DNA from: JANXUC01 sp964619065
Lineage (GTDB): Bacteria > Acidobacteriota > Terriglobia > Terriglobales > Acidobacteriaceae
NCBI GenBank assembly: GCA_964619065.1
Contig: CAZUCC010000008.1
Span: 1 to 64,000 of the forward strand
Direction of reading: 5' to 3'
Length of the DNA stretch: 64,000 bases
The position numbers and the translations under genes were made by a program. The notes beneath the pieces are model-generated. The model searched no databases, was not told where the DNA came from, and saw nothing but the letters and a program-made list of their open reading frames with translations. Within the stretch, counting starts at the first letter, position 1. The number at the start of each line of letters is the position of its first letter. Below, one piece after another: positions 34,799-42,920 of the stretch.

Positions 34799-35982
34799 GT
34801 CCTCAAGTTGCCAGTGCGAGTGACGGCGCAAGCGTGAGCGCAGATCTTATGCTCACTCCCGGTGTGTTTCTGATGACCAACACGGGAGACACTGGAGGTA
34901 GCGAGCGCCAGTTTGCCGTGATGGCGGAAGCCCTGGGTCGCGGTTCCTTTCGCATTGAGACCGGCTGCATCCGGCACACAGGCAGCTTTTTGGACAACCT
35001 GCCCAATATCGGGGAATATTCCCTAGGGGGGAGTTTCTTATCGTGGCGCGCGCAACGGAGCCGTTGGGCGCTGGCCAAGGATTTGCGCCGCAAGAAGATA
35101 GCGGTCGCCCACTCTTTCGATTTTTATTCCAACTTGATGTTGCTACCCACTGCCAAGCTTGCCGGAGTTCCCGTTGTGATCGGCAGCATGCGGGAGTTGG
35201 GGGACCGCCTGAGTACAGCACAGACCAGGATTCTCGCCTGGGTGCTGCGCTTTCTTCCGGACCGCATCGTGTGCAATTCGCGCGCGGCGGCGAAACGGCT
35301 GGGCGAACTCGGTGTGTCATCCCGTCTGCTGGTGGTCATTCCCAATGCGTTGCCCTCGGAGTGCTTCGATCCGATCCCACCCGCTCTGCCACGGACAGGA
35401 AAGACTCTGCGCGTTGGACTGGTGGCCCGCATGAACGAGAGGGTCAAGAATCATCCCGCTTTATTGCGCGCGGCCTCCCAGTTGGTCAAGGACATTCCAG
35501 ATGTGGAATTCGTACTGGCTGGCGATGGCAAGTTGCGGCCCGAGTTGGAAAAAATGGCAGTGAACCTCGGGATCTCGCGGCAGGTGGTGTTTCTCGGCGA
35601 CCGCCGGGATGTCCCCGCTGTTCTTGCTTCCCTCGATATCAGCGTACTGACGTCGCTCTCGGAGAGCTTGCCGAACGCGGTGATGGAAGCGATGGCTGCG
35701 GGACTGCCGGTCGTGTCCACGCGCGTTGGTGGCTGCCCGGAGCTTGTACGCCACGGCGAGACAGGTTTTTTGGTGGAATCCGGCGACGATGCCCAATTGA
35801 CCGAAGGGCTTCGGACATTGCTGACGAACGAATCTTTGCGCCATCAATTTGGGGCGGCGGGCCGAAAAGCGGCGCGCTCGCAGTTCGGTGTCGAAAGCAT
35901 CCAAAAGCAATACGAAGACCTTTACACCGCCGCTTTGCTCGAAAAGCGTAAAGGTAATTGGAATCGGAGTAACGGTGAATAG
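34795..35982 (+). CDS. Glycosyltransferase family 4 (GT-B)
   Basis: About 395 residues. The N-terminal Rossmann fold has NTGDTGGSERQF. The C-terminal GT1/4 domain has VGLVARMNERVKNHP, VEFVLAGDG and the nucleotide-sugar-binding ESLPNAVMEAMAAGLPVVSTRVGGCPE. The start is TTG 34795, which overlaps the previous stop (TTGA) and has GGAGGA about 6 nt upstream. No ATG start is possible before the first domain residues. It adds a sugar to the lipid-linked repeat unit. Confidence 0.9.
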   Translation: MSPQVASASDGASVSADLMLTPGVFLMTNTGDTGGSERQFAVMAEALGRGSFRIETGCIRHTGSFLDNLPNIGEYSLGGSFLSWRAQRSRWALAKDLRRKKIAVAHSFDFYSNLMLLPTAKLAGVPVVIGSMRELGDRLSTAQTRILAWVLRFLPDRIVCNSRAAAKRLGELGVSSRLLVVIPNALPSECFDPIPPALPRTGKTLRVGLVARMNERVKNHPALLRAASQLVKDIPDVEFVLAGDGKLRPELEKMAVNLGISRQVVFLGDRRDVPAVLASLDISVLTSLSESLPNAVMEAMAAGLPVVSTRVGGCPELVRHGETGFLVESGDDAQLTEGLRTLLTNESLRHQFGAAGRKAARSQFGVESIQKQYEDLYTAALLEKRKGNWNRSNGE

Positions 35983-37018
35983 CCCAGTTGCAGATCTCGC
36001 GGAGCGCAAGACGGTGACAACCCGCAGCAAGGCTCCCGTGTTTGTATTGGGTTGCGTGCGCTCGGGGACAACGTGGCTCTACCACATGCTCTTCTCGGCG
36101 GGGAACTTCGCGATCTACCGTGCGGAATCGAATGTGTTCAACGTCCTCGAGCCGCGTGTCGGAGATTTGCGCAAAGCAGCCAACCGGCGCGAATTGCTGG
36201 ATCTATGGCGGCCTACGCGTATGTTTACGAGAACGGGACTGGAGCTCGCTGCGGTTGAATCGAGGGTCATGACGGAATGCCGCAACGGGGGCGACTTCCT
36301 GCGCATCTACATGGAAATGATGGCCCAGCAACAGGGGGTGGAACGCTGGGCGGAGAGCACTCCGGAACATATTCTCTATTTGGAACGAATCCGCCAAACA
36401 ATTCCGGATGCGCTGGTGATTCACGTAATTCGCGACGGCCGCGATGTCGCGCTCTCGACAGCAAAGCAGGGGTGGATTCGACCTTTTCCCTGGGACAAAG
36501 GTGGAGAGCTTTTGGCGGCTGCCATGTTCTGGGAGTGGATGGTTTTACACGGACGGCGTGCCGGACAAAAAATGGGCGCAAGCTACAGGGAAGTGCGTTA
36601 TGAAGATCTGGTCCTCAAGCCCCATGAGACGCTGGCGGACCTCAGTTCGTTTGTGGGGCAGGAGCTCGACTATGACCAGATTCTGAAGGTTGGCGTGGGC
36701 TCGGTGAGCAAGCCGAACACTTCGTTTGAATCGGGAAGATTCGGATCAGGAAAAGACGAGGCGGAGTTCAGCCCCTTGGGGCGCTGGAAGCAAACTTTGC
36801 CGGAAAAAACCGCAGCCGAGCTCGAAGCAGTTCTGGGTCCTGCATTGACGGAGCTTGGCTATTCTCTTTTGACGGAGCCTCCAAGCACTCTGGATCGGGC
36901 CAGGCTCCGGTGGCGGCGGGATCTGTATCGCGCTTACTTCGAAAGCAAGCTTTTTCTCAAGCGCCAGAGTTTGTTCGCGCCGTTGCTGGTCCCGCGCGAT
37001 CTCTCCTGGCTGGACTGA
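35975..37018 (+). CDS. PAPS-dependent sulfotransferase (paralog of 14621)
   Basis: About 347 residues. 5'-PSB loop LGCVRSGTTWLYH (near residues 27-39) and 3'-PB segment VIRDGRDVALS. It is strongly similar along its length to the sulfotransferase at 14621-15718. The start GTG 35975 has CGGAG upstream and overlaps the GT4 gene by 8 nt, so translation is coupled to EPS glycosyltransferases. This position is good evidence that the substrate is the exopolysaccharide or a precursor. Confidence 0.88.
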   Translation: MNSPVADLAERKTVTTRSKAPVFVLGCVRSGTTWLYHMLFSAGNFAIYRAESNVFNVLEPRVGDLRKAANRRELLDLWRPTRMFTRTGLELAAVESRVMTECRNGGDFLRIYMEMMAQQQGVERWAESTPEHILYLERIRQTIPDALVIHVIRDGRDVALSTAKQGWIRPFPWDKGGELLAAAMFWEWMVLHGRRAGQKMGASYREVRYEDLVLKPHETLADLSSFVGQELDYDQILKVGVGSVSKPNTSFESGRFGSGKDEAEFSPLGRWKQTLPEKTAAELEAVLGPALTELGYSLLTEPPSTLDRARLRWRRDLYRAYFESKLFLKRQSLFAPLLVPRDLSWLD

Positions 37019-37086
37019 CCGGCTGATCTAACCGGCTGGGCTGGCAGATGCTGGGCTGACTGATGATGGAGAGCAGGGAACGGGCT

Positions 37087-38202
37087 ATGAACGGCGCACC
37101 GAAAATTCTGCACATTGGCAACTATCCGCCGCCCCTGTGCGGCTGGGCGATTCACCTGAAGCTGGTGGTCGATGAAATGCGCCGTCGCGGCTACACCTGC
37201 GAAATCCTCAAGATCAATGAGAATCGGGAGGTCAAGAGCCCGGACTATGTTGATGTGCAGGGAGGAGTCGATTACTTCCTCAAGCTCTGGCGCTTTGCCT
37301 TGCGCGGCTACCGGCTCAGCATGCACGTCAACGGTCAATCGAAGATTGGATACTTGCTGGCGCTTGCGGCGATGCTGGTCGGACGAATGACGTTCCGGCC
37401 GTCTTATCTTACGTTTCATGGCGGTCTTTCCCAGATGTATTTTCCGCGCCACGACTCCTTCCGGCTGCGCAGTGCCTTTTGGCTCCTCTTTACGCTGGCG
37501 GGAAAGATCGCTTGCGATAGCGAAGAAATCACCCGGGAGATCGTTGGGTACGGAATTGCCCCGAATAAAGTGAGGGCGATTTCTCCCTTTTCTTCGCAGT
37601 ATCTGGATTTTGAGTCTCGCTCGTTCCCGCCACCGGTGGAAGAATTCTTGCGCACGCACGAGCCCGTGCTTTTTTCGTATGTGTCATTCCGTCCGGAGTA
37701 CGAGCTGGACGTGATGCGGGATGCCCTATCGCGCTTCCGCAAGACCTATCCCAAGGCTGGTTTGATCTGGCTCGGGTTTCCCAACAAAGAAATGCCGAGA
37801 GCGGAAGAGTTTGCCGCAACCTGGCCCACTGAAGAACGCAGCAGCCTGTTGCTGCTTGGCAACTTGGATCACGATGAATTCCTTACGCTGATGACCCGCT
37901 CGGCAATTTATTGGCGCTCGCCCGTGTGCGATGGCGTCGCGGCTTCGGTGCTCGAGAGTCTCACGTTGGGGATCCCGGTGGTGGCCAGCGAGAACGGTCG
38001 CCGTCCGGAAGGCGTTGTCACCTATCGCGAGGCTGATCCCGAAGACATGTGCGCCAAACTGACCTACGTTGTGGAACATAGATCCGCGATCAAAGCTTCT
38101 CTCCGAGAGAATGAATCGGAAGATAAGGTCGGAGAGAAAGTGGACTGGCTCGTCGGAGGCCATCTTCCTCAGCAGTCGCCGGCGCCAGTCGTGGTGAGTT
38201 GA
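37087..38202 (+). CDS. Glycosyltransferase family 4-like protein
   Basis: About 371 residues with a GT-B appearance: KILHIGNYPPPLCGWAIHLKLVVDE at the N terminus for acceptor binding and, in the C-terminal half, VLFSYVSFRPEYEL and SVLESLTLGIPVVASENGRRPEG. The canonical EX7E is weak, so the donor is unclear. It is 69 nt after the sulfotransferase and is the last gene of the rightward EPS series. ATG 37087 or ATG 37063 could be the start. Confidence 0.82.
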   Translation: MNGAPKILHIGNYPPPLCGWAIHLKLVVDEMRRRGYTCEILKINENREVKSPDYVDVQGGVDYFLKLWRFALRGYRLSMHVNGQSKIGYLLALAAMLVGRMTFRPSYLTFHGGLSQMYFPRHDSFRLRSAFWLLFTLAGKIACDSEEITREIVGYGIAPNKVRAISPFSSQYLDFESRSFPPPVEEFLRTHEPVLFSYVSFRPEYELDVMRDALSRFRKTYPKAGLIWLGFPNKEMPRAEEFAATWPTEERSSLLLLGNLDHDEFLTLMTRSAIYWRSPVCDGVAASVLESLTLGIPVVASENGRRPEGVVTYREADPEDMCAKLTYVVEHRSAIKASLRENESEDKVGEKVDWLVGGHLPQQSPAPVVVS

Positions 38203-38249
38203 AGCTTGTGTTTCAGCCGCAAGGCCGAATCGCTTCTATACCTGATCCG

Positions 38250-39800
38250 TCATACCTGATCCGTGAGACTCTCAGCCAACTCCGTGGTTTCGACCTCGAG
38301 CAGCGATTTGCTGGCGAGATCTCCCACCTCATAAACGCGCCGGGTACGGACTGCCCAGAAAAGTCCCACGCTATAGACCAGCATGGCAATCAAGATTTCC
38401 ACCGCTAGGGGTATGAGGCGGTGAACCGGGAGCCATTGCCGCATCGCGAGTAATACGGCTACCAGCGGCACACATAGAGTCAGTGGGAGGACGTAGGCTT
38501 CGCGTAAGAAGGCTCCGACCCGAACCCCCAGCAGGCGGGAAAGGTAGCGCGGCGTAAAGTACAGTGCCGTAAAGCTGAGAGGAACAGCGGTCCCAATGGC
38601 ATCGCCGATTACACCCAAGCGCCGCACCAGCACGACGCTCAGAATCAGATTCGCCACGCCTTCGATCGAAGTAATCCAGGCCAGCGTCTTGTGCTTGGCC
38701 ATGCCAAAAAGAATGCGCGGGGTGGCATTCTGTGCCAGGACAAGTGTTGTGGGAATCAGAATCATGATCAGCACTGGGTAGCTGCCGGCCACATATTTAC
38801 GGCCGACCCAGGCTTCAATGACCGCCTTGCCTAAGATGATGAGAATGGCGGCGACGGGAAAAATGATGAGAGCACAGGCTCTGTTTCCCGCCACAAAGAT
38901 TTTGCGCAGACGGTTGATGTCGCCCTTTGCGTCGGATTGACTCGACATGGGGAGGAATATCTGAGCCAGACTGCTGACCACTTCGGACGCGTAGTCCACA
39001 AGGCGGCTACCGATCGAGAACTGTGTGATTGCCGCAGAATTGAGGAACGTGCCGATTACGAGTACGTCCGTCTTGAAGCGAAGTTTGTAGGCTACTTGAA
39101 TGGCGAAGGTCGCGCCGCTGTAATTCGCCATTTCCCGGAAGACGCTGCGGTCGACGTACTTCCATCCAATCGGAATCGGCAGGATGCGAAACACCAGAAA
39201 AGCGCGCGCCACCGCGCTCAGCAAGGGCAAAAGGACCGTGATGGTACCAACCATCAACAGACCGTAGCCGCGGCGCAGAGCGATGACGGTAAGGGCGGCG
39301 CGCAACACCAGGGCAACGATATTGGTGAAGTTCAGAAGGTAGAAGCGTTGCAGCCCCTCAAGGATTCCAGCAAAAATCCCGAGCGGAAATCCCAGGGCCA
39401 CGGAGAGTCCTACGATCAGGAAAAGCCATCGCGCCGTGGTTAGAAAGTTGGGGGCAATGTGAAACAGCGAACCAACAAAGTGGCTGCCGACCAACGTGAC
39501 CAACGTCGCGACCAGCCCGATGCAAGCGTAGGTAGCGAGACTGGTATTGAAGAACCTGGCCAGTCCTTCGTTGTCCTCAACGGCAGTAAACTTGGAGACA
39601 TAGCGTACCACCGAAGAGCGAATGCCGAGATCGAAAATCCCGTAATAGCCCGTGATGGAAAAGATCAAAACCCAAATTCCAAAAGCGGCGTCTCCCAACC
39701 GGTGAAGAATAAATGGGGAAATGAAGAACCCGATGAGGACGTTGATTCCAAGACTGAACCAGCTGGAACCTACGTTTCTTAGGACGTCGAGCTTACGCAT
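38250..39800 (-). CDS. Oligosaccharide flippase (Wzx/MATE-like)
   Basis: 516 residues with about 14 membrane helices. N-terminal VLRNVGSSWFSLGINVLIGFF and FGIWVLIFSITGYYGIFDLGI are typical of polysaccharide_synt-type flippases. It should flip the lipid-linked repeat unit across the inner membrane. The last gene of the rightward operon converges on it. A 13-nt direct repeat (ATACCTGATCCGT) lies at its 3' end (38238-38264). Confidence 0.92.
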   Translation of the reverse strand: MRKLDVLRNVGSSWFSLGINVLIGFFISPFILHRLGDAAFGIWVLIFSITGYYGIFDLGIRSSVVRYVSKFTAVEDNEGLARFFNTSLATYACIGLVATLVTLVGSHFVGSLFHIAPNFLTTARWLFLIVGLSVALGFPLGIFAGILEGLQRFYLLNFTNIVALVLRAALTVIALRRGYGLLMVGTITVLLPLLSAVARAFLVFRILPIPIGWKYVDRSVFREMANYSGATFAIQVAYKLRFKTDVLVIGTFLNSAAITQFSIGSRLVDYASEVVSSLAQIFLPMSSQSDAKGDINRLRKIFVAGNRACALIIFPVAAILIILGKAVIEAWVGRKYVAGSYPVLIMILIPTTLVLAQNATPRILFGMAKHKTLAWITSIEGVANLILSVVLVRRLGVIGDAIGTAVPLSFTALYFTPRYLSRLLGVRVGAFLREAYVLPLTLCVPLVAVLLAMRQWLPVHRLIPLAVEILIAMLVYSVGLFWAVRTRRVYEVGDLASKSLLEVETTELAESLTDQV

Positions 39801-39899
39801 GACACATCGCGGTTTTACTTCTCCAATCCGACTTCATACTTCGGCAATACGGAAGCAGGCGATTGCAGATTTCAGGTCGCAGAGGAGCCACTCTAGGGA

Positions 39900-40763
39900 T
39901 CATCGAGAAGGCTGTTCCAGAATCGCTTCGAGGGCGTTGGACTCGCGCCGGACTGAACCAGAAATCAAATCGTAGCCAAGGTACTGCATGAGTGGCCCCC
40001 AAGCCGTTTCTATGCGCGCGATATGTTCGGCGGGCAAGCCTGATTGCCATCCGCCCGCTTTCGCAGCACCGACAAAAGGAACATCCTTGCGTTTGCCCTT
40101 GGTAGTCACCCACTGATCGCCTTGCTTTTTCTCGAGATCGCGCATGCGGTCAGCCGACCCCTGCTCGACACACCGCGCCAGATGTTCCGGAGTGGTTTGC
40201 AATCCGAGAAAGTCCGAAACTTTAGCCAGCTCTTGCGCGGTTTCGCGGAGCATGTCTTCATAGCGGAGTAACAGAAAACGCTTTGTGCCCTGCTGGGCCA
40301 CCAGCCATGTTCCCACGTTTTCACCCCAGGAACCGTACGTGTTCAAGTCTCCTGCGAGAAAACGAGTTACGAAGCGATCCAGGGCGTAACCATCATCAAT
40401 AGCGCCGCGCTTGAGGAAGAAGCGGTACTGCGAAAGCACCACATCTCTCGGGTCTCGAACAACGTAAACGACGTTTTGATAGCGCACATCGAAGTACTCG
40501 TGACTCTTGATTAGCCGTGGGCGAGGGTGATTTCTCAGATCGCGTTTCGATCGGGAAGAAACCGAGGGCAGGAGCCGGTCAATGTTGGCGAAGCTCACTG
40601 TTTCTTTGGGATTCGCCAGGGCCGCCAGAAGGAATCGAGCCCAGGTACTCCCAGACTTCGGGTAGGAGACCAGGAACGTATCGTCGGGATATACGGCGAA
40701 GTTTCGTCCGGCAATATCCTTGCCCAAGACATATTTCACGGCGTAGGTAAGTTGGTGAATCAT
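39900..40763 (-). CDS. PAPS-dependent sulfotransferase (Sulfotransfer_1 type)
   Basis: About 287 residues. 5'-PSB loop VSYPKSGSTWARF (near residues 33-45) and 3'-PB segment YVVRDPRDVVLSQYRFF, with GxxGxWK-like GGWQSGLPAEH near the C terminus. It is of a different subfamily from the other two sulfotransferases. ATG 40763 is chosen because AAGGAG lies about 10 nt upstream; the frame is open to 40868. It is on the same strand as the flippase, about 100 nt upstream of it. With a third sulfotransferase in the locus, sulfation at more than one position is possible. Confidence 0.88.
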   Translation of the reverse strand: MIHQLTYAVKYVLGKDIAGRNFAVYPDDTFLVSYPKSGSTWARFLLAALANPKETVSFANIDRLLPSVSSRSKRDLRNHPRPRLIKSHEYFDVRYQNVVYVVRDPRDVVLSQYRFFLKRGAIDDGYALDRFVTRFLAGDLNTYGSWGENVGTWLVAQQGTKRFLLLRYEDMLRETAQELAKVSDFLGLQTTPEHLARCVEQGSADRMRDLEKKQGDQWVTTKGKRKDVPFVGAAKAGGWQSGLPAEHIARIETAWGPLMQYLGYDLISGSVRRESNALEAILEQPSR

Positions 40764-41015
40764 CGACTCGACACTCCTTGATCTGCCTTCCCGTGATGAA
40801 GGTTTTGGAGGCAAAAATAACAGACTGGGTTGAAGCCCGCGGGGCAACAGGACTTCGGGAAACAACACTCGGCAGCCGACAACTACCGAAACTCTAGTTT
40901 AGCTCAGATAACTCGCTGGAGCAACGAATTGCGAGTCGAAAATAAAGTTAGGTAGTGCCTTCTATAATCAACAAAACAAATAGCTTATAGGAGAAACGGC
41001 TCATCTATGGAACGC
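40764..41015. other. Intergenic region upstream of the sulfotransferase gene
   Basis: About 250 nt, relatively AT-rich near 40930-41000, which suits a promoter for the minus-strand sulfotransferase and flippase. I could not define promoter boxes with confidence. Confidence 0.3.
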
Positions 41016-42779
41016 CTACAGTACGTCTTTGGTGGCGGCTTCGATCGCATCCACATCGGCCCCCACATCCTTCTGATCGGTACCAGCCTTCTTGTAGCGG
41101 CTGCTCGGTTGAAGGCGGTAGTCACGGACCTGGCCCTTTTCCTCTGCCATAAAGCCCACATCCGCGCTCTTTTTCACAACGATGTTCTTCGGTGGCCACT
41201 TGTTGCCGCTACCGATAATTACATTTCCAGACACCTTGTAATCTTTGAAACAACTCTCGAAGAGCGAGGCTGGCCCTTGGGCCTCAGGCTTGAACGAGCA
41301 ATTCTTGGGGCCACCGCCCGTGCTCCCAAACTGCATCCGTCCTGTCCCTATCAGATTGTTCGTTAACGTGAAATTCGTTGTCGGCTGGTCTGTAGGAGCG
41401 CCAAGAATGAAGAGAGATTTGGAGGCTTCCCCGGTGATGTGATCGATGGAAATGTCATGCAGAGGGACTCCAGTGGAGGAAGAAATCTGAAACAGCGTTC
41501 CGTGCCCATTAAAACGTTCCCCGTCAAGATTCTCCAGTAAAACATCGTGGATGCTATAGCGGCCGCCATCCTTGGCCAAGGCTCCAAAATCGGATTTAAT
41601 GTTGGCGATCTGGAACCCGCCACCCACATTCTTGATTTTGGAATTGCGGATGGTCACGTCCAGTACACGGCATTCCGGACATTGGTTGTGCCCTTGGCTC
41701 TTCGGTGTGAGGAGAATCGCATAACCCTCTTGGGAAAAGCCGCCCCAGCAATTTTCGAGAACATTGTCTTCAAATAGAACCCGTTGACCATTTTTAAGCT
41801 CGAAAATGTTCTTTACGATGAAAGGATGGCCGTCTGTGCTGCCCACGAAGCTTGGATTGTCCTTCATCCAGGTCAAGGGGCGGAACAGATAGTTACGGCG
41901 GATCTCGATATCGCTCGGCGCGGACGAAGCGCCACCGCCACCAAACATCACAACTTCACCGGACGCCTCCAAGAAATTATTTTCAATCTTGTACGGGCCC
42001 ATCGGGTTGAAGCTCAGCCCACCAGCCACAGCTTGTGCATCCGTGCAGGTGCCGACCAGGGCAATGCAGTGGAAGTCGGTAAAGTAGGAATCGACGACAG
42101 CAACGTCGGTGCTGCCGCCAAGCCTAATGCCTCGAGTTGTTTCGCTTTGCGCCGTGCCATGAATCCAGACGCGGTCAAAGATCAGGTGATCCGCTGTGGA
42201 TTCTCCGGCGACAGAGACCAGGTTGGCAACAGAGTCTTCTGACGCTGAGCGCGTAATTTCAAGCCCCATGATCCTGTAATGATTGGCGCCCGGGCCGAAG
42301 TCGAGTGGCCCAGAACCCTTCTTCGGGTACTCGATGCGGGCCAGAACATTCTTAGGAGTCGAGCAAGGATAGGCAGGCCGCCCCGGCAGCGATGCGACAC
42401 CTGCGTAACAGGGCGTCAGCCGCGATCCTTCCGGCGGAAGCGCGGAATCTGGAGCACTCGTGCGCAGAATGATCCAATGTGCATCGTCACACTTCTTTGC
42501 AGGGAGGACGAAGTGGCCGGTAAACACGGCTCCCGCTTCGAGTTTAATCGTATCCCCACAGACTGCCTGGTTCAGCACCTGTGCTAGATTGTCGTCCGCG
42601 TGGACCAGGTGGACCTTGCCCGGCGATGGCGTGTCCGCCATGGAACTTTTCACATGGACGCGGGGAAGCTCGGCGGGGCCATCAAATCTGCTGGTAGCTG
42701 GACCTGGGGCCTGGGCTGCGCTCGGCACGACGGAGGCCAGGGAAAGAAGGAATCCGGCAAGAAGATTTCTAACTAACAT
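41016..42779 (-). CDS. Secreted right-handed parallel beta-helix protein (copy A)
   Basis: About 587 residues. A signal peptide (LVRNLLAGFLLSLASVVPSAAQA) precedes a region rich in short beta strands with Asn/Gly turns and pectate-lyase-like periodicity (RNYLFRPLTW, LFEDNVLENCWGG). Six or more Cys may form disulfides. It is a close paralog of the C-terminal half of the protein at 42921-46100 (shared IILRTSAPDSALPPEG-like and CYAGVASLPGRP segments). The family may bind or cleave polysaccharides, but no catalytic residues can be assigned. The start may be ATG 42779 or GTG 42824. Confidence 0.8.
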   Translation of the reverse strand: MLVRNLLAGFLLSLASVVPSAAQAPGPATSRFDGPAELPRVHVKSSMADTPSPGKVHLVHADDNLAQVLNQAVCGDTIKLEAGAVFTGHFVLPAKKCDDAHWIILRTSAPDSALPPEGSRLTPCYAGVASLPGRPAYPCSTPKNVLARIEYPKKGSGPLDFGPGANHYRIMGLEITRSASEDSVANLVSVAGESTADHLIFDRVWIHGTAQSETTRGIRLGGSTDVAVVDSYFTDFHCIALVGTCTDAQAVAGGLSFNPMGPYKIENNFLEASGEVVMFGGGGASSAPSDIEIRRNYLFRPLTWMKDNPSFVGSTDGHPFIVKNIFELKNGQRVLFEDNVLENCWGGFSQEGYAILLTPKSQGHNQCPECRVLDVTIRNSKIKNVGGGFQIANIKSDFGALAKDGGRYSIHDVLLENLDGERFNGHGTLFQISSSTGVPLHDISIDHITGEASKSLFILGAPTDQPTTNFTLTNNLIGTGRMQFGSTGGGPKNCSFKPEAQGPASLFESCFKDYKVSGNVIIGSGNKWPPKNIVVKKSADVGFMAEEKGQVRDYRLQPSSRYKKAGTDQKDVGADVDAIEAATKDVL

Positions 42780-42860
42780 AACGTAATTATAGAGGCTGAA
42801 CTGCCGCTTCGGCTGGGGATTCACGCCGGGGATGGAATAGGACTCGGATCGCAGTTAGAG

Positions 42861-42899
42861 GCAAAAACAGAGACGCCAGCCCGGGGATAGGCTGGCGTC
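42861..42899 (-). terminator. Rho-independent terminator of the large beta-helix gene
   Basis: A perfect 10-bp stem GACGCCAGCC/GGCTGGCGTC with an 8-nt loop, followed on the minus strand by TCTGTTTTTGC. It begins 22 nt after the stop codon of the gene at 42921. Confidence 0.88.
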
Positions 42900-42920
42900 C
42901 AAGTCGTGCGATTGAATGAG

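Noticed and set aside
38238..38264. Two copies of ATACCTGATCCGT at the 3' end of the flippase gene
   Set aside because: Only two short copies across a stop codon; probably a small slippage duplication without function.
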